Source: Batkoa obscura (Eukaryota > Entomophthoromycota > Entomophthoromycetes > Entomophthorales > Batkoaceae). Taken from it: a stretch of 64,000 nt of DNA. Shown piece after piece: positions 48,115 through 60,808 of the stretch. The stretch covers positions 1 to 64,000 of the forward strand of contig JASVEC010000060.1 in NCBI GenBank assembly GCA_030770535.1, read 5' to 3'. Below the pieces are notes generated by a model. The model was not told the DNA's origin. It saw nothing but the letters and a program-made list of their open reading frames with translations, and searched no databases. A program made the position numbers and the translations under genes. Each line of letters starts with the position of its first letter. Position 1 is the first letter of the stretch.

Positions 48115-50595
48115 ATGTCAAGCTCAGAAAACGAAGAATATACAACAGGAAGAAGATTTAGGAAGAGAGATAAAGATGATGATATATATGGTATCTTTGG
48201 AGAAGAAGAAGAAGAAGAGATAGATACAAGAAATAGAAATTTAACAGAGTAAATATTTTAATTCATTAATTAAAGAAGACTAAATTTCTATTAGCCCAGT
48301 TGAGTTTGTCGTGCCCAATGATGATGACAGCGAAGAAGAAATTAGAATGAATTTTAGTAAAGAGGAATTAAGCGAAGAAGAGGATACTCATATGGGTTTT
48401 GGTAGAGAAGAGTTAAATGATGATGATGTACGAGTGAGCTTTAGTAACAACAATATAATTGAGAAAAAAGAGGAAGGAAATTATCAACCTAGTTTCAAAA
48501 AGAATAAAGTAATGAACAAAAAGAAATTTCAACAACCAAAACAAGTAGATAGAGATTTTGGCGCATTTTTAAAACATGATAAGAAAAAAACAGTACTTAA
48601 AATGATGGAAAAGATGGGGTTTAATAAAGTAAATTTGTCTTTTATATATATTAAATAATGCTAATAGATGTTTTTTTAGAATGAAGGTTTAGGTAAAGAT
48701 GGTACAGGTAGGATAGCACCTATTGAAGTGAAAGTTCGAAATAAAAATATGGGGTTGGGTTTTAATGGATTCCGAGAAAGAGTAGATGGTAATTTTAATG
48801 AAGAGGAAGAGGTAGAAGAGGTTAAAGAAAGGAAGCCAAATAAAATTCAAAAGCCTACAGTGATGTATCCAAACCTAGATCACATCATTAAAAGTGTTGA
48901 ACAAAGGAGAGAAAATAATGAAAAGGATGAAAATTTGATTAAGGATGTTAACGTTATTTTGGAGGTTACTAAGAAAGAATTGTTAGATATTTACAATGAA
49001 AAGAAACTGCTGAATTTACAACTGAATAATTATCAGCTAGAAAAAGAAAATGTATACAACTTTATCCATAAATATCAAGTAGAAATGAATTATTTTGATC
49101 AAATTAAAAGTTTTATTTTGAATATTAATGGCATGGAAGGCAGCAGTAACAGCGATGATGAACTAAGTATTACCAATAAAAAACTAAGTGAGCTAAATGA
49201 AATATTACTATCAATTATCAACTCAAACTCAGAATATTTAAACGCTATTTATGTTAAAATCCAATTTATAGCAGTTAATATAATACAAGATAAAGTAAGT
49301 TTAATCTCAACTTTATTTAATAACTAACTAACGATTTTAGTTTAAGCTTTATTTAAAACAATTTAATTTTGATCAAATAGATCCAAATTTACTACAATTA
49401 TTTGAGTTGATTTTAAATTACCCACTATTATTTAAAGTCAATAATAGTAACACTGTTGAGAATGAAAATGGCAATGAAGAGTAAGTGGCTATTATACATA
49501 CTATTACTTTGATGTTTATTTAATACTTTATTACCTTAGTTCTAACAATATCTATTCTCCATTTGATTATTTAGTATTCAATGAATTTTTACCTGTTTTA
49601 AAGCAAACTATTAGGTAAGTTATAGCTATACATATATAAATAAGTAGTTAATAATAATATTTTAATAGTGATAAAATGGATCAAAGGATGGATCAAGATG
49701 ACAAAATCATACACTTTTTACAAGGCTGGGAACCTTTGTTTTGTGCTTCAATATTTCAAATAATTATGAACGATATTATTGTACCAAATTTAATTTCCAA
49801 TTTGAATTTCAAGTTTGCTATCCATTATTATTTATTTCCTTGGCTGCCATTATTAAGTAAAGAGTTTATCTTTAATACTATTTGAATTGAGTTAAATTAA
49901 TTTATTGTTATTAGGTAACAAAGATAAACATAAGCGACATAATGAATGGCCAAAAGAGTTAATAAAAGCAGTTAAAAAATGGATTGCAAAAGCAATTGAA
50001 AAGTGGGAGCCAGCAGATAAAAAAGAAGACTTATTACAGTTAATATTACCTTGGAAGAAGTAATTGTTATTATTGTTATTTAGTAGTTTCGTATTTACAT
50101 TTATTGTTGTTAGATATTAGACAGAAGTACTTTTGATAAGTTGATGGTTAATAACTTAATACCAAGATTGGAAGATATATTAAAACGGCATTTTGATATT
50201 AATCCGAGTGAACAAGACTTAAGTAAGTTTACAATGATTATAATAATAGTATAATAATAACAATAATATTTTAGATTTATTTAATCTGCTATTATCCTTT
50301 AAAGACATAATATCATTCAATGACTTTGATTCGTTGTTATCAGCTGCCATCTTTAAAAAATGGCTATCTACTTTAGATCTGTGGTTGGACATGGACCCCC
50401 CTATGATGGAATTATTTCGATGGTAATTTGTTATTATTTGGTCTAATGAAATCATTATTAATTTATTCGTTTACAAGGTATACGTATTGGAAGTCTTTAG
50501 TACCAAAAGATATAATAAAAGAGGGTCAACAGGTGAACGACAAGTTGAGAGTGGGATTGTTAACAATTTTAAATTATATGAATAATAATAATTAA
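48115..50595 (+). CDS. NTR1: Ntr1/TFIP11 G-patch spliceosome disassembly factor
   Basis: Ten exons by splice phase (48115-48248, 48295-48628, 48680-49294, 49341-49480, 49540-49614, 49669-49855, 49914-50059, 50126-50222, 50275-50422, 50478-50595) give about 665 residues. An acidic N-terminus includes DKDDDIYGIFGEEEEEE, the family's D-iYG motif. The G-patch spans exons 2-3: VLKMMEKMGFNK then NEGLGKDGTGRIAPIEVK. The C-terminal GCFC-type helical domain ends with SAAIFKKWLSTLDLWLDMDP and YTYWKSLVPKDI. Ntr1/TFIP11 recruits and activates the helicase Prp43 to take apart the intron-lariat spliceosome. An upstream in-frame stretch (from 48049) lacks an ATG; 48115 fits the family start. It is shorter than human TFIP11 (837 residues), lacking extra C-terminal sequence. 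Confidence 0.88.
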
Positions 50596-50665
50596 AGATT
50601 GTAATACTTTGCTTCGAAATTAACATCATAAATTTTGGCTAAAATAAAAAAATTACTAACAAAAT

Positions 50666-52318
50666 TTATATTACAACATTAAATTTACTGATTTTTTTTA
50701 CTTTAATAAATTTTCGGCGGCAGTCTATTCTGTCTAAAGATATCAAACCATGGATGTGTAAGTTGTCACCTAGGTTCAATGGCTGATATTCTTTTTTGTT
50801 ATTTGTCCATAAAATACAGTTTATGAATTCGGTACTATCATCAACTAAATATGAAGTGGAAATAAATTTCATTATTAACATCAATTACTATTATTAATTT
50901 ACTTTTAAATTGAACATGCTTTGATTTATAATCCAACTCTATTAAAGTGCCAAAGAACTGGCATTGGTAGATATATCCATTTTTATATATAAAATGATGT
51001 TTATCTAGTAATATTAAGATTATTTTAGCATCAATACTATTTGTTTATCTATTTCACTTACTATCTCCAAAATATTTAAATTCCAAATGATTAATTTCAA
51101 TAATAAACAATTTTTTAATGCTAAAAAAAGCTATTACTTAATTTGTTTATTTTTGTTTAAACTAAAAGTTTTGATTTACTTTTTATTATTTGCTATATCA
51201 TTACTATCATTATTAAAACTACTAGAATCCACTTTATTAGCACTTTTTCCCTTACTTGAATTACCGTAGCTCACACTATCACTATCCTTATCTATGTTTA
51301 TGATTCCAATTTCGTAATTTTGGGCATTATTGTTAAAATGATTTATACGAACTTTCTCACTATATACACTCTGCTTGCTTAATTTTAGTAGCCCAGTATT
51401 TCCTGAATCGATGCGCTTAATCTTATCCTTAGCTTCTTCAATGCTACCTACCCTTTTGATTTGTTCATATCTTTTCCTTTTATATGCTTTACTTCCAATT
51501 ATATAAATCTTATTAATTTTATTCTGTTCATAAATAGCGTCGTCGTCTTCAATCATTATCTTTTTGTTTTCTAGCTTATCTCTTTCTTTCTGTTCCTTTT
51601 TCTTTTGCGCTATGTTTTTTAAATACTTTCTTATTGCTTCTAATTGCTTTTGATGTTCTTTTTGTTCTTCCTTCTTCTCAACATTTTCTTCTTTCTTTTT
51701 CTTTTTATTCTCATTACTGCTTTCCTCCTTTTCATTATCGTTACCTTGCTTTTCCTCCTCCTCTCTGTCCTCATCACTTCTCATTCCTTTTATTTTATTT
51801 GCCATCTTTTTAAATACAGAACTTACTACCAATAAATCGCTTTTCGTTTTTTCATTCATCTTATTATCTGTTATTTCTTTTTCAAAATCGGTTGGATATT
51901 CTTTTAATATGGTTATCTCACTTTCTTTTGTATTGCTTTTGTTATTCATTTCTTCATGTTTTTTGATTTCGCCAGTATTATTTATTTCCTTTCTCACATT
52001 CTCTTTGCTCTTGATATCATTCATACCAATTCCGTTTGCGGCTGACGTACTATCATCCTTACTTATATTGTCTTTACTTACTTCATTTTCGTTTGTGCTT
52101 TCCCCAACACTCGCAGTAACCATTGCTTTCTTACTTTGCTTTAATGTTTTATGATATTCTGTCAAAATCTTTGTTAAATTAGAAAGTCCTTTTCTATCTT
52201 GAGTATTGATATCACTCAATGATCTTTTAGTTGCATCTCCCTCTTTCATTTTGTTCCCATTAAGATCACTCCTTGTTACTTTTACTTCCTGCCTTTCTTT
52301 ACTATTTGATGGCCCCAT
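50666..52318 (-). CDS. Stn1/RPA2-type OB-fold protein with long charged N-terminal extension
   Basis: Four minus-strand exons (52318-51180, 51120-51062, 51004-50903, 50844-50666) join in phase to give 492 residues. The first ~380 residues are disordered and rich in Lys, Glu, Asn and Ser, with a coiled-coil-like Lys/Glu block around residues 180-255. The last ~110 residues form an OB fold resembling Stn1 or RPA2: YQCQFFGTLIEL, HVQFKIDDSTEFINCILW, LNLGDNLHIHGLISLDR and KFIKVKKI. DDST-x-x-INC-x-LW is the strand 3-4 signature of that group. Stn1 works in the CST telomere-capping complex. In known Stn1 proteins the OB fold is N-terminal, so this order is unusual. RPA2 or another OB-fold protein is possible, and a split into two genes cannot be excluded. 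Confidence 0.5.
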
Positions 52319-53599
52319 TTTTTAAGGTACTTCTGTTTGTTGAACGATATTATTGAAATTTCAATTTAAAGGCTGGATTCAATAAATTAGCCTTCGTTTT
52401 TAATATTTTATTGTTATTTTTATGGATCTTATTGGTTGCTACGGATTTTAAATATTGCTTAACAGTCATTGAGATATATAATAATTAGACAATAAGCTAT
52501 TAAGCTATAATAAAATGCTGGTATTTAATACTACACCAGATTGCAACCTTAAAAGTTAGAATTATTAATAATAGTTATATATTGTTCTAAAATTTGTTGT
52601 TAAGCACCCTATTATTAATAGGTATAGATTGTTGCTAAAACTAATATTTGTAGTCTTTTATTATAGAAAAGTCCTTACAGTGATCTATCCGACTATCACT
52701 CATTCTCTATCTAGAAGCAAAAATAAAGCTGGAAAGAAGAGAATAATTTTATTGTTTGTAAAAATTTAGCATGTACAATAATATACTAATGCTTGTCCCC
52801 CAATAGCCATCATAGTTGTAGAGTATTATTTCAAATAAAAATTTAATAATAGTCAGGTTAAAATATTTCATAAGTTAATTTGTAGTTTTATTGTATTGAG
52901 GTTGATGCTATTACTTAAAACATAAGGACTTATTTATATTCGGGCATTGTCCTAAAGTGTAAACAGCAACTTACTGTTTTCTTATTTTCCACTTGTTTTA
53001 TATTTTTATGCTTTTCTTGCTTAATTTTCTTGCTTTACGCTTCCTTGTTTTAAAGCTATGTAGCATTAAATAATATTTAAATTTAGGGGGCTTAAAATTA
53101 AAACTAGTACCTATTTAACCAATAATCTCTCTGCCTAGTAAAAATGCTAAAGTAATGGAAATAGCTTATTTTTTATAAAAGTTTAAAGAAATAACTTTAT
53201 TTAAATTTAAACACTTGATAATGTTATTTTAATTTTTTTTTATTTTTTTAGGATATGATAAAGCAGTAATATTTTAGTATATAGTAACGTTACTGTTTTT
53301 GAGCCGAATATGTGTGGTGAAGGAGTTAAATTGATACTTGACCAATCACACTATTATTATAGCTAAAACCAGTAAAGTCGTAGGTCAATTTCTTGTGCTG
53401 TTTTTTGGTTAAATATTGAAATAATATAAATGCAATTTGTTGTTATTGCCCAATCATTATTCAGTGAACCACCAATGATTTGCAGTTTAAACAATGAATT
53501 TCAATTTTGGCTTTTGGAATGCTTAGTACTTAACAATAAATTAGAAAATAAGAAATTTAACGCTTTTTATTTTTTTGTTTATTTTATAAATTTAATTAT
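52319..53599. other. AT-rich intergenic region
   Basis: About 1.3 kb between divergent genes. No gene, RNA or MITE copy is seen. Runs of CTTGCTTAATTTTCTTGC-type sequence near 53010-53060 are pyrimidine-rich but unassigned. An open frame overlapping the Cut8 start (53430-53849) is a shadow. Confidence 0.45.
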
Positions 53600-54580
53600 A
53601 TGGCCACTCATCAACCAGTTTTTGGAGCTTTCGGCACAAGTACTTCTAGTATCAATCAAAATACTTTTAATTTCGCCTCTCAAAGTACTCAAGAAGTTCA
53701 ACATGCTCCTGAATCCAACAAGCGTTCCTTTTCACCAGAAAATGAAGACTATGGACGTAGAAATAATCAAGAATCAATCAGCTCTCCAGTATCAAACAAT
53801 GAACATTTTAATAATACCCCACCAGCAGTGCTTCGTATTAAGGGAATAAAAAAGAGATATCGCAAAGAGTTGGTTTCTCAAAAGACTTTAACTTATCTTT
53901 TAGACTCATTATCAAGAGATGATCTTCTTGAAGTAGTTGAAAAAGTAACTGAAGCTAATCCTGGCTTACGTTCTGACTTTTTAGCTGCTGTTCCACGTCC
54001 AACTATCCAATCGGTATCGTTTGCCTTTTCTAACCTAGAAAAGAGAGTACATGAGTCATTCCCATTTAATAGAGATGGACAAAACAGAGATCGATATTCT
54101 TTTACTAGAGTTAGGCCAAGATTAATTGAGCTAAGAGTAAGATATTTTTTTGTTTTTATGGACCAAACTAAGTATTAATAGGAATCAATGATACAATATG
54201 CCGACCACTTTTTTACAGCAGAAAAAGATATGCCAAGTATGATATTCAACTTTTTGAGATTAGCTACAGATTTAGTACATCGGCTACCCAATTGGGATCA
54301 TGAGGCAGACAATCAATTCAAAAAAGAATGTTATTTAAAATTAGTAGAATATTGGAATCTAGGTATTGAAATAGCTAGCACTAAAATGAAGGAAGGAAAA
54401 TTATTTGGAAGAGCTTTAGTAACTGATTGGGCAACAGATTTAGATCGTCATAATTCTATTTCAAATGGAGAATTTGTTGCGACTATTTATTTATTTCAAA
54501 ATAAGCTAGGATGGGTTATTGGAATCGGCCCTATGCCACATAGTGATAATTTCAGATCATTTCCTAATCATTTGAATTAA
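53600..54580 (+). CDS. CUT8: Cut8/Sts1 nuclear proteasome tether
   Basis: Two exons (53600-54136 and 54182-54580) give 311 residues. Cut8/Sts1 anchors the 26S proteasome to the nuclear envelope and is needed for timely mitotic protein destruction. A disordered N-terminus, with basic GIKKRYRKELVSQKTL, precedes the helical body: LLDSLSRDDLLEVVEKVTEA, then MPSMIFNFLRLATDLVHR, LPNWDHEADNQFKKECYLKL and EYWNLGIEIAST. The LATDLVHRLPNWD block is the family's strongest match. The intron is 45 bp with GTAAGA donor and TTAATAG acceptor. The Lys-rich N-terminus is the expected proteasome-binding and ubiquitinated part. Confidence 0.87.
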
Positions 54581-54890
54581 TATAAGCCTTAGCTATTATG
54601 TAGTAACAATAAGCTATGCTTAATTTTAATTATTTGTATTAAATTTATAAGAGTATTGAATTAGTTTTGTTTAAAAAGCATATTTTTTTAATAATAAAAA
54701 TCACTGTTTAATAAATTTATTTGGACTTAATTGTATTTTTTAAACTGTTTAATCGGTAATTTAAATCCAGGAATAAAGTTGTTTAGAAGAAAAAGGGGTG
54801 ATGTAATTAAGCTTAAATACAATCTAAATTATCTTTTTTTACTAAACTATCAAAAAAACTACATAACTAGTGCATTAAATAAGAACTAAA
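54581..54890. other. Intergenic region
   Basis: About 310 bp between CUT8 and TYR1, both on the plus strand. AT-rich. It presumably holds the CUT8 3' end and TYR1 promoter, but no specific motif stands out. Confidence 0.4.
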
Positions 54891-56846
54891 ATGAATGGGC
54901 AAGAAATAGAGCAACTGAAACAAAACTTTGAAATAGGAATAATAGGAGCAGGAGATATGGGACAACTCTACGCAACTCAGTTTCGTTCAAATGGTTGGAA
55001 AAAGTAAGTTTATGAATTTCAATTTTTTTTAATTTTATACATCTTTAGTATAAACATATGTGATTTGCCTTCCAAGTATGATGAGTTACTATCAAAATAC
55101 CCTGGTAAAAAAACCATAACTAATAACACACCTATATAACTTTAAAAAAATATAGTCGGTAGCGGTATCAAAGTATTAAAAGATGGGTATCTAGTATCAC
55201 GACAAAGTGATTTTATCATCTATTCTGTAGAAGCAGAGAACCTGGACAAAGTGGTAGGATTATATGGACCAGGTGACTATTATCCTACATTAATAAAAAA
55301 TCGATTAAGCAAATAAATAGCCACTAAAGTAGGTGCTATAGTAGCAGGACAGGTAAGAGAAATGTAAAAAATATATGATTAATTATAGTTTCATAAATAC
55401 CTAGACTTCAGTAAAGGCACCTGAGATTGCGGCTTTTGAAAAATACTTACCAAAAGATGTGGAGATAATTACTTGTCACTCTATGCACGGACCTAAGATC
55501 AATCCTGTAGAGCAGCCATTAGTAAGACAATTAAGTAACAGCTTAAATAAGGATTTAAACTTTAAAAGGCATTCATTGAGTATCGAAATAGTGAAAAAAG
55601 TAAAAAGATAATCTTAGAAGTATTGAAGAGTCTCAAATCCAACTTAATTGAGTTGAACTACAAAGAACACGATGAGTAATCATTTTGTTTCAATTTTAAT
55701 TTCATTTAATCCACTACAGTATCACTGCTAATACACAAGCTGTAACTCATTTAGCTTTTATAAGGTAACATATGTTGTATTTTTTTTATTTAAATTAACG
55801 CTGAATAGTATGGGCGCCGCTTGGATGTCACGAAAAATGTTTCCTGTAAGTCAAGATTTCAAATTAATACCAGAACTTAACCACAATATATTTTAAAGTG
55901 GGAAACCAAATCTTATGTTGGAGGGATAGAAAATGCCAAGGTCAATGTTATGCTTCGAATCTTCAGTAACAAATGGCACGTTTATGCAGGTAATTGAGCT
56001 ATTTTGTTGACCTTTATAAATTTTTAATTTTTTGTTAGGTTTGGCTCTTTTGAATCCAAGTGCTAAAAAGCAAGTGTTACAATATGCAGAATCAGTTAAA
56101 TCATTGTTTGAGCTTATGATTCAAGAAAAAGAAGATGAGTTTAAGGATAGGATATTGGAAGTAAGCATTTATTAATTAATCATTACATTTATTCTATACA
56201 ATATCTTTTATATATATCATTCTTTACATAACTAATTTTTAGGCAGGAAAATATATCTTTAAAGAAAAATTTATGTCTAAAGAAGCTTTAAAAGATTTAT
56301 TATTATCAAATGATATCTTGGATCAATTTTCAATGGCCAAAGTACCACCTCAAGAAAAGAAACCAAATTCCCATTTATCTTTATTAGCAATAGTAATTAT
56401 GATAATTAATGTAATAGGCAATAATATTTAATAATTAATAGGTAGATTCGTGGTATCAAATGAAAATCGATCCCTACAACCATATTGTATGCCAAACACC
56501 TCCATTCAGAGTCTGGTTAGGCATTGTTGAATATTTATTTACTAACTATGAGTTATTAAATGAAACAATGGACTGTGCTTTACATGATAAAGAAATAAGA
56601 TTAGATGATTTGAGCGTAAATTTAAACATAAATAATTTAGTAATAATTTGACAATATAACATTCTTATCTAGTTCTTTTCAGCTACACAATCTTGGGCAC
56701 AAACGATTAATCTGGGAGTTATGGAATCTTACAAAAAGAAATTTTTAAATATTCAAAATTTTTTCGAATCGAGATTAAAGGAAGGACAATTAATGTCGAG
56801 TCAAATGTTTGAGTTGATTATTAAGAATACTAAGAAATCGAGTTAA
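54891..56846 (+). CDS. TYR1: Prephenate dehydrogenase (fungal Tyr1)
   Basis: At least ten short exons. The enzyme oxidatively decarboxylates prephenate to 4-hydroxyphenylpyruvate for tyrosine synthesis. The NADP-binding start EIGIIGAGDMGQLYATQF is the Rossmann glycine loop. It is followed in family order by DGYLVSRQSDFIIYSVEAEN, GAIVAGQ, KAPEIAAFEKYLPKDVEII, CHSMHGPKINPVEQPL, EHDE...NTQAVTHLAFI, GAAWMSRKMFP, NPSAKKQVLQYAESV, PNSHLSLLAIVDSWYQ, and IDPYNHIVCQTPPFRVWLG. These match baker's yeast Tyr1 nearly segment for segment. The early ATG puts the Rossmann fold at the N-terminus as expected. An intron after QPL (from about 55520) was placed by phase. The overall span is certain; individual boundaries are less so. 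Confidence 0.92.
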
Positions 56847-57586
56847 ATAAATTGGTTTTTAGTAGTCGTGATATAATATTAAATGAAACTACTCAAAATG
56901 TTAATTTTTTCTTTATGACTATTTCATTTTTCAGGCTGATTGAATCAGTTATAAATTAGTCTTACTGTTTTAATTTTATTTTAATAAAAAATTAAGTAGC
57001 TTATTTATGATAAAAAATTTAAAAAATAACTATATACCTTTTAACTATTATTTTGAAACAATTGATACTATAATAAGATGAAAACAGTAAAATACAGCTT
57101 TTCAAAATTAGTAATGTAAAGGTTTTTAAACAGCGTCTTGCCTCCTACTTTTAATATGGGATTGTTTTTTTTTGGCTTTATCATTTTTCTATCTTTCAAG
57201 TGCTATTTGAACAAAAATCTATAGTAAAATTTTCAAACATAAGTTACATCCCCATATGTTCCTTTTTTCAATAATTGTAATTATTATCTGATTGGTTTTT
57301 CAAATTTTTGAAAATTGTAAGAATAGAGGAAAATAATTCGCCAAAAATCGACACGAATTTTAAAAAAAAATGGAGTTGTATAAACAGCCAATAGTCATAA
57401 AAAGACGTAATAGAAACGATCCCAAATTAAAAGTATTAATTCTAAGAATAGATAATATGATTGGGTATTCTATTTTTCTCAATTATCCAATTACAAAGAA
57501 GATAGACTTAACTTTTAAAATAAAGTATAAATAGAACGACTATTATTATATAATAGTTATTCTTAACATATTGCACCAAAGTTTAA
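56847..57586. other. Intergenic region
   Basis: About 740 bp between TYR1 and RAD21. One MITE-like copy (57153-57258). Otherwise AT-rich without recognisable features. Confidence 0.5.
57153..57258 (-). repeat. ~105 bp palindromic MITE-like repeat
   Basis: It runs from AATATGGGATTGTTTTTTTT to AAGTTACATCCCCATATG. The core is CTTTCAAGTGCTATTTGAAC. Both outer ends are still recognisable, and the copy is moderately diverged. Confidence 0.75.
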
Positions 57587-59562
57587 ATGTTTTTTTCGCA
57601 AGCAATATTATTATCTGGAGATGATAAGGATGGGGCTTTAGCCAAGATATGGCTTGCTTCTCATATGGAAAAAAAGCTTACTAAATCTCAGCTTCTTTCA
57701 ATTAACATTGTGGAATCAACCAGTAATTATATAATAGAAATTGATTAAGGATTTAACTAACGATAACTTTATAGGTAAAATGACAAGTGGAGAAGTTCCC
57801 CCAATGGCTTTAAGACTATCTGGCCAACTTTTACTAGGTGTAGTTCGTATTTATTCTAGAAAAGCTAAGTACTTATTGGAAGAATGTACTGATGCTAACA
57901 TGAAATTAAAATTATCTTTTCGTCCGGGTTCAATTGATCTTCCAGCTGATCAACATTTTGCCAACCCTAGTTCCATCACTATACCAGATGCCATTACTGA
58001 ATTTTCTATTGTAATGCCAGATCCTGATTATAATTTAAGGTAATTTTAGACATAATTCTAATTTTTAATTTCTAATTTTATGTTTAGACATTGGGAAATG
58101 GAATCTCATGGCTTACATGCAACGTTTTCAAAGACCAAAGATATCACTATAGCTGGTTTCGGAGGAGGAGATACAGGATTTGGCTCTGAAGGATATCAAG
58201 CGTTTGATTTACCAGACGATGAACCAAATCTTCCTATTGGTTTAGACTTTGGATTATTAGTGCCTGATTCAGCTGATAGTTATGAAGCAGGTCGTCTTAC
58301 AGGCGAAATGCAAGGACTTCAACTTAGTACTAATCAAGGTGACTTCAATAAATCAAATAAATCACCATTATTTGATTCCAATACTGATTTAAATATTACT
58401 CCTGGAGGATTCGGGAGTAGTTTAAATCATGATTTCTCTATACCTGATATCTCTGGAGCACCAAATCAAGAACTAGATGAACAACTAAGATCAGCATCCA
58501 CTGGAGATTTGGATTTTTTACTTCATTCGAGAAATATGAAAAATTCATTATTACGTAAAAGAAAGAATTTAGTTGATTTAGTTACTTCTTATAGTAATCA
58601 AGAATTTCAAAATAGTATCAATGATACTACTGATATTACTATTACCGATACCGGTTTTGAAGATTCAAGTCTTCATCAATCTAAGAAACATCTTACTTCA
58701 TGGTCAACTGAAAATAATGAATTAAGTGCTTTTATGAATACCCAAGGGCCATCTAATTTAATTCCAGAACTCCAAGAAGTATTTTCTCGTTTTACTATTG
58801 ATCCATTTAAATCAACAACACCCATGGATTTAAATTCCCCAACTAATGCCTTTTCTGGTAATTTAACTTACCACTTAAAATAAGTATATTTAATTAATTT
58901 AAAAGGAGGAGATATTTTACCTGATGGAAGTAACGGATCGGATTATTCATCTATCCCATTTAATGTAAATTCAATTTAAAGCTTATAATTTATTATATTT
59001 AATAATTGATTTTAGGATCAAGGATCTGTTCGTGAAGACTACAGTAGGTCCTATCTGCATTTATCCTTTCTGTATATTAATATTTTTCCATAGTTGAACA
59101 AAGTATGTTATTCACAGGTGGTGATAATACACGTAATAACGAGGGGCTTAATGATACTGCCGAAGATGATATCATTGGAAATGAACAACTAGGAAGTATT
59201 GCAAGAAGTACATTAACTGCAGTTAGGCTTATTAAAGAAAATCTTGAAGAGCGATCCAGTCATTTATTTACATCTAACCTTGAAGGACCGGCTTCTTTTG
59301 ATGAAATCGTTGATAGGGTAATAAATAATGAAATTTTGTATATTATTATTAACATAAATTAAAGGATGAAACGGCTAAACGTTCTACTGCAGTCAATCTC
59401 TTTTATGAACTTTTGGTACTCAAAACTAAAGATTATATCAATGTAGAACAAAGTGCGGCTTATCAAAGTTTTGATATTACTGCAAAAGTAGGGTTAATTT
59501 CAATTTTAAACTTCATTTAACTAACTATTGTTTAGCCCGAGTTCCATGCATTAGATTTTTAA
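57587..59562 (+). CDS. RAD21: Cohesin kleisin Rad21/Scc1
   Basis: About eight exons, roughly 530-560 residues. The N-terminal kleisin domain, which closes the ring on Smc3, is clear: MFFSQAILLSGDDKDGALAK, then IWLASHMEKKLTKSQLLS. Across the first intron (57723-57774) follow PPMALRLSGQLLLGVVRIYS and RKAKYLLEE. The middle is acidic and low-complexity, with RHWEMESHGLHATFSKTKDI. The C-terminal winged helix, which binds Smc1, begins DETAKRSTAVNLFYELLVLK and ends YQSFDITAKPEFHALDF. The whole length and the intact SGQLLLGVVRIYSRKAKYLL block favour mitotic Rad21 over meiotic Rec8. Separase sites cannot be assigned confidently. The later intron boundaries near 58870-59100 are inferred from phase. Confidence 0.9.
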
Positions 59563-60808
59563 GCTTTGAAGTATTGAATGGATTTCGCTTTTTAATATCT
59601 TAAAGACCAATTTTGCAATTTTAAACTATTTTATCATGATATTTTAAAAATGATAATAAACTTGTTTTTATTTAAATAGATTAAGTTTTTAGAATGTTTT
59701 GTTTTTGTTAAAATCTTGAGACAGTGATGTTTTTGTGTATTTTGATTATAGTAGTAAAATGTAAAGATCAGTAAGATTAGAAGAATCGGATACTCAAAAT
59801 CCAGATAAAATTAAAACTAGTCAAGAAAAACCATTTGATTGAAGAGACATACTGTAGCACAAGAGTACATTTAGTAGATCTTACCAAATCTTATTTAATG
59901 TATTTAATTATCATCTTATAAGTTAATTGAGCATGCAGTAAAGAGAAGCTGGCATTAGAAGAAGTTTAAATGTAATCAACTGAAGATTTATATTAAAAAA
60001 TTAGCTAGTTGAAAGCTCAATGGCCAGAATGAAGAGTAGGGGACAAATTAGAAAAGAAGAAAAGGGATATATCAGTTGCTGAAAAGTATTTTTATTAAAA
60101 AAATTTCACTCATATTTATTAACATTCAATGTGAAAGTAGGCTGTTTTAAATCAACTAAGATTAATTTGTAACGAATTTATATAGTGGCATAAAAGATAT
60201 TATTCACTTGTTTTTTTCAATAGTGTAATAAAAATCGATTCAATTGGAAGCTACTTATACTTTATTTATTGATTTATCAATTAACGTATAGTTTTATTTG
60301 ATATCTAATTTTTATAAATGATATAATACTTCCTAAAAGTCCCAATATTTAATAAAGATGCCAAACAACAAAAAATTAATATAACTTTGAATATTTCAAA
60401 TAAAATAATAAAAATCAGACATAATCTAATTTATAACGTGACTAGCTATTTTTCAGTAATTTCAATTTTTAAAATTTTTAAGATTGATTTTATAGAAAAG
60501 ATTATAAAAAGTAATATATTTTATTTAAAATTTTTACTAACAATTATTTCATTCAAATAGCGCTTAAAAATGGAAAAAGTGATGAAATTAAAAAAACATC
60601 CGCATATATTTTCTATTATTATTATTTTAAAAATAGAGTTCCTTCAATATTTTAAAAAATTCAACTGAATAAAATGCAGAAAATAAAGCACCAATTAACG
60701 CTTTAATTTAATCCGTGTTTCTATCAATTAACTGCGCAAATTGAAACCTTTGTGAATCTAAATAATGAAAAGATTAAGTTTTGTCTTTCAATAAAATTCA
60801 AATTCAAA
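59563..60808. other. Intergenic region with a coding-like but decayed stretch
   Basis: About 1.25 kb. From about 59760 to 60110 the sequence is more purine-rich and less AT-biased than its surroundings and reads like degenerate coding sequence, but no family can be named. One MITE-like copy is at 60514-60608. Confidence 0.35.
60514..60608 (+). repeat. ~105 bp palindromic MITE-like repeat (left end eroded)
   Basis: It keeps TTTTTACTAACAATTATTTC, ATTCAAATAGCGCTTAAAAA, TGGAAAAAGTGATGAAAT and AAAAAACATCCGCATAT. The outer left ATGGGGATGT is lost. Confidence 0.7.

Noticed and set aside
53430-53849. 139-codon open frame overlapping the start of Cut8
   Set aside because: It is out of frame with the well-supported Cut8 coding sequence and lacks any domain.
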